Origin: Ignelater luminosus
Lineage: Eukaryota > Arthropoda > Insecta > Coleoptera > Elateridae
Assembly: GCA_011009095.1 (NCBI GenBank)
Contig: VTPC01089973.1
Span: 186,001-250,000 of the forward strand
Length of the DNA: 64,000 bases
Direction of reading: 5' to 3'
The position numbers and the translations under genes were made by a program. Numbering within the stretch: the stretch's first letter is position 1; the number at the start of each line of letters is the position of its first letter. This document shows, piece after piece, positions 60,530 through 64,000 of this stretch. The notes under the pieces were generated by a model that was given only the letters and a program-made list of their open reading frames with translations, was not told the DNA's origin and ran no database searches.

Positions 60530-61150
60530 GTTGTGGGTTTTTTTAGGTACAACACTTACTTTCCTTTTCCATAAGTTCTCTATGGAACTGAGATCAGATG
60601 ACTTTGATTGACAATTCATTTTGTAAATTTTATTCATGGTCATCTAACTAATAAATTAGTTTTGGGCTATGCCTAGGTACATTTTCAACTATCATCTTGA
60701 AAAATAAAACCTTTGTCTTCCAACAAGTCTTTCCCACTAGATGACATTTTATTCTGCAATACTTAAAGGTACTTTGTGGCATTTATCACTCCTGGTACGA
60801 TTTATAGTCGACCAAAATCTTCGGCAGGCTAGCAACTCCATACTATGATAGCGATTGTATGCTCAATTGTGGGGAGTGCACATTTTGATTTCCATGAAAT
60901 CTACTGACATATACGTAATTCAAGCGTGATTGTTGATATTAAAAGTTGATTTGTCAATAAATATAATTTACAACCTTGTAGTGAAAATACGCATACGGTA
61001 ACTTGGCACCTTAACTTATAGTTAATTCCTTCTCGCCTCAGCATATTTTTTGATAATTCGAGTAACTGACGACCGATTACATTCAACTTGGGCGGTTATC
61101 TTAAAGTCCTATATTATGAAAAAAAATTTCTACTCGTTTATGATCTGCTA
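60530..61150 (-). mobile_element. Tc1-like transposon relic
   Basis: Read on the minus strand: a helix-turn-helix trace (CNRSSVTRIIKKYAEARRN, about 61080-61025); a weakly preserved stretch with MELLACRRFWSTINRTRSDK (about 60845-60785); EDKGFIFQDD with the second catalytic Asp position (about 60720-60690); and NCQSKSSDLSSIENLWKRK (about 60620-60565) with the Glu of a DD34E triad in the IENLW motif. Stops and shifts occur throughout and the first Asp could not be placed. No inverted ends were found. It differs from the Tc1 at 43810, being nearer to Tc3-like proteins in the words that survive. Confidence 0.7.
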
Positions 61151-61340
61151 ATTTTGTTAGTTTTTTCTGAGACACAATTCTGCAACGCTAGACGAAATTA
61201 ATAAGTCGAATCGATTTTAAAAATAATTGCAGGGCTTATACAGTTACAATAATATTGAGATTTGTGATAGTAATTAGTTCTATATATTTAGACCTTAATG
61301 ACTTCATCACCTTCGCTTTATTTAACCGAAAGATAAAAAA

Positions 61341-61480
61341 TAATATATTACGTTACAAGGAGTAGAATAACGTCTATTTGTGTTTCGCACTCTTTGCACC
61401 GCCTCGGTTGTGCCTCGGCAACAAACGTGCTCAACACAAAAAAACTTCATTTTACTCCTTATAACGTAATATACTATTAA
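61341..61480. repeat. 140-bp palindromic repeat with GC-rich core
   Basis: The outer arms pair: taatatattacgttacaagg at 61341 and, on the other strand, taatagtatattacgttata ending at 61480, continuing to aggagta(g/a)aat. The inner arms also pair (tttgtgtttcgcac against tttgtgttgagcac) around a core containing cgcctcggttgtgcctcggc. It has no coding capacity and is an almost complete foldback. Such CpG-bearing palindromes in otherwise AT-rich DNA are typical of small non-autonomous elements. Confidence 0.8.
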
Positions 61481-62219
61481 CTGTCTGAAATAAAGAAATT
61501 TTTAAAAAACAATAAAATGAAATTTGATGATGGAAATATGGTGCCTCGGCTTTGCTATTTTGCTATTGATAGAAAAGTGACACTTCCTTGATGTTTATGA
61601 ATTAGGAAAGATGTTACTATGATGACAGTGGCAGAATAGTATAGAAAATGATGTAATCACGAATAGTAAAATAAAATTTTCCATAAGTTTTTAATACTGG
61701 AACAATAACTGTTAGGATATTTCTTGACCTTACGTTAATCTTTTTTGTTGTCCTAGCTTAATAGGGTCTCAATTTAAATAACAGGGGTAAATCAAAAATT
61801 AATTTAATTTGTCTTCGAAGATAGATGATACCCTTACTAAAATGAAAATTATTTATAATTTTGATACAGATTATTCTAAAAAATTTGATTCAGATGAAGA
61901 CGATATAATCTCTTCTAAAACTTATTAATACCTTTAATACTTAATATATGGCGACTTTAAAATTCAACAAGCAAGAAGCTATCAAAACGGAAATAATAAA
62001 ATTTCTAATAACAACTTATATCTTGATAAAATTGATAGTTGTAAGATTTCTAATAAAGATTCTATAGCTTTTGGCAAGAAAACTAAAAATAGTATAAATA
62101 ATATAAGAATATTTCATAAGGCATGAAATACAATCACAGAATTCTCAAAATACTATATCGAAAAATAAATCAAAGAAAAGAAACAGAAATAATAAATCAA
62201 TTGATTCACAAAAATAAAT
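61481..62219. other. No feature recognised
   Basis: Very AT-rich. An Asn/Lys/Ser-rich plus-strand stretch (about 61840-62110) may be the leading part of the LINE that follows, but it has no motif. Confidence 0.35.
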
Positions 62220-63300
62220 GTGGATAAAAATAAAATAAATTATCAAGAATTTCATGTCCAGCATGTGGTAAACTTTACGTAAATATGAGAATACAGTCAG
62301 TCAAGTCACACCCAAATGCTTCTACAAGCAAAATAAGTTTGAAATATGCAAATACAAATGTTCCAGAAAGTATTAAAAACCACAAAAACTATAGTTCGAA
62401 AACACTCAAAATCAAGAAAATGATGACGAAATTCCAAACTGCTATAATAACTTAGTCAGTATTACAAATAAGCAAAAGAAAGAACAATGTTTGTATCAAT
62501 GTATAATGTATATATTACTAGGTGGACCTAAACACCTATTAACAAAACTCTACCAAGAAGGAAAAAAAGGGCCCAGGAATGTTGACAATAGAAATTGTAA
62601 GCAATGTTCAAACCCTAATAATTAGATGAAAAAGTAAAGCAAAGAGCAATAGATAGATATAATTATGAAATAGCGCAATTCTAACACTTCAATTGTAGAA
62701 GAGGGTCAAAACATAAAATTTTTGGAAGTTCATCTAATAAATATAAATTAAATATAAAAGTAATTGAAGAATATTACAAAAATGTGTTTGAGAATACCAA
62801 CAACCAAAAATTAGAATTTTATGGATTAAATAAACCAAGAAGAAAACATCGCAAAATGCTATAAAAGGCATAGCTACTGATACAGCCCAAAGTCCAGATA
62901 GAATATACCTTTGGGTGATCAGAAAAACAAATTGATATTGGCAGGAATTAGAAATATTATGTTAAATCGAAATTACATCTCTCTGCTTCTAGCAAGTCTA
63001 TGATTAATGGCTGTTTACAGAAACAAAAACATTAATTTTTCTGGATGTTTCGCAAGCATTTGATACCGTCCGATATGATCATATCGAAAGTACTATTAAC
63101 ACTTTACCTATTGATTATAATCTATCAAAACTGCTAGTTAATATAATGAAAAATAATGAAACTCAGATAGAAAATGATAAGAATAAAACCAAGATAATAA
63201 GCATGAGGAAAGGACTTTCACTTTTACCTCTAATCCTCAATATGTGCATCGATTCTGTGTGTCTGAATCTGAGATGGTAAATGAAATTGAATTTCAACTA
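62220..63300 (+). mobile_element. Zinc-finger-bearing LINE relic (R2/R4-like?)
   Basis: Plus-strand pieces in order. CPACGKLYVNMRIQSVKSHPN (about 62250-62310) has the spacing of a Cys-Cys-His finger as found at the start of R2-type LINE proteins. RYNYEIAQF and KVIEEYYKNVFENTNNQKLE (about 62660-62820) resemble the region before the reverse transcriptase. GIATDTAQSPDRIYLW (about 62868-62915) resembles the A-box of the fingers. LIFLDVSQAFDTVRYDHIES (about 63032-63090) is the palm motif with the AFD box. ISMRKGLSLLPLILNMCIDS (about 63197-63255) resembles the RQGxxLSPLLFN motif. The YADD box and everything after it are missing or unreadable, and stops are frequent. The N-terminal finger plus RT order suggests the R2/R4/NeSL side rather than an APE-type LINE, but that placement is an inference. 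Confidence 0.6.
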
Positions 63301-64000
63301 CTTCCTAGGTTTAAACCCATCACAGCATTAGTAAGCATTATTAAGGTCTACTGATAAAGAAATTTTTGCATTACTAAATGCAATGCTGTATTTGCCACGT
63401 AAATTCCGTGATCGTGGAATTATTAAAGTTAGTTGAGAAGCTTACCACCAACATATTAATATATTATCAAAATGATCACATATTAATTATGAAACTTTAC
63501 AAGCACCAGAAATTTCGAAAATAAAATTGATAGAACTTGTTTAGAAAAATTACAAATTCAAGACCCTCTGAGAAAGTAGAATTATTCATTCCCCTTTGCG
63601 TAGAAAGGAATAAGTATGTTCGAAGAGCGAGCTAAATTAAATGTGGGATTTTGTTTAAAGAGTATTCGAAAAGTAATCATTGGATGATAAACAACAAAAG
63701 AATATCATCGTCTATCTGAATGTATTACATTATTAAAAATAAACTGCAATAGTGTTCCACGCTGTATTTGGCAGAAGTATTAGTATAGTAAAACCAAAAA
63801 AATTTGTACAGAATGGCGTAAAACTCGTATCGTAACAACCACCCCGCAGCCCCTGCAATGCGGTGGGGCATAGAAAAAGGGTCCCCACAAGATAAATCTC
63901 ATTGCTTCAATTATTTTCTTTCAATTCAATTGTTCGTTCTTTATCATTTTATAACCATCAGTTTATGAAACAGCAACTAACTCTCAAAATTGTATTTTTT
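63301..64000. other. No gene recognised; short GC-rich patch
   Basis: AT-rich apart from about 63836-63880, where ccgcagcccctgcaatgcgg can form a small hairpin in a C/G-rich context unlike its neighbours. No frame or known RNA could be attached to it. Confidence 0.4.

Noticed and set aside
1..64000. CRISPR arrays, operons, phage or prokaryotic systems
   Set aside because: There are no regularly spaced repeats and no tightly packed genes, and the content is eukaryotic transposons throughout.

Overview
This window is eukaryotic, AT-rich and almost certainly from an insect. The diagnostic content is animal or insect transposable elements: DD34D and DD41D mariners, Tc1, pogo/Tigger, piggyBac, hAT and RTE-, Jockey- and R1-like LINEs. 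There is also a decayed copy of an animal polypeptide GalNAc-transferase. I see no intact host gene, no convincing tRNA or rRNA, no bacterial gene organisation and no CRISPR. Two runs of exactly 400 N mark scaffold gaps, at 25982-26381 and 47267-47666.

Layout. 0-10 kb: a long foldback inverted repeat (2511-3202), a GalNAc-transferase pseudogene on the minus strand (5284-5850), a pogo/Tigger relic (6640-7762) and a CR1/Jockey-like LINE fragment on the minus strand (about 8020-9060). 10-17 kb: an RTE-like LINE on the minus strand (about 10010-13960), interrupted by a complete DD41D mariner (10286-11590) with perfect 31-bp terminal inverted repeats and an open 361-codon transposase; then a second pogo relic (14640-16475). 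17-26 kb: a possible Myb/SANT-like remnant, a repetitive hairpin region, a diverged 209-bp tandem duplication and an R1/LOA-like LINE with an RNase H domain on the minus strand (21781-23230). 26-31 kb: a piggyBac transposase pseudogene next to a gap, then unannotated DNA.

31-49 kb: a pogo element with paired ends but a deleted core (31459-33122); a hAT pseudogene on the minus strand (35600-38345) split by a DD34D mariner (36823-38098); a pogo element on the minus strand (41737-45266) split near its 5' end by a Tc1 element (43810-45157); and the 5' part of another minus-strand pogo element (47667-48489) running into a gap. 51-64 kb: an RTE LINE on the plus strand (51251-53710), a further LINE on the minus strand (54720-56560), a pogo element with TA-flanked ends (58141-60350), a Tc1-like relic on the minus strand (60530-61150), a 140-bp palindromic repeat (61341-61480) and a zinc-finger-bearing LINE relic (62220-63300).

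The sequences do not form a pathway; they form a record of successive insertions. Three nested pairs (mariner in LINE, mariner in hAT, Tc1 in pogo) give relative ages. Six separate pogo/Tigger-type elements in 64 kb is the most striking concentration. Several carry the same C-terminal zinc-finger module, one carries a different C-terminal domain, and at least two repeat their terminal motif inside the 5' leader. The only element that looks intact enough to be mobile is the DD41D mariner. No clear case for a wholly new system can be made from the sequence alone.
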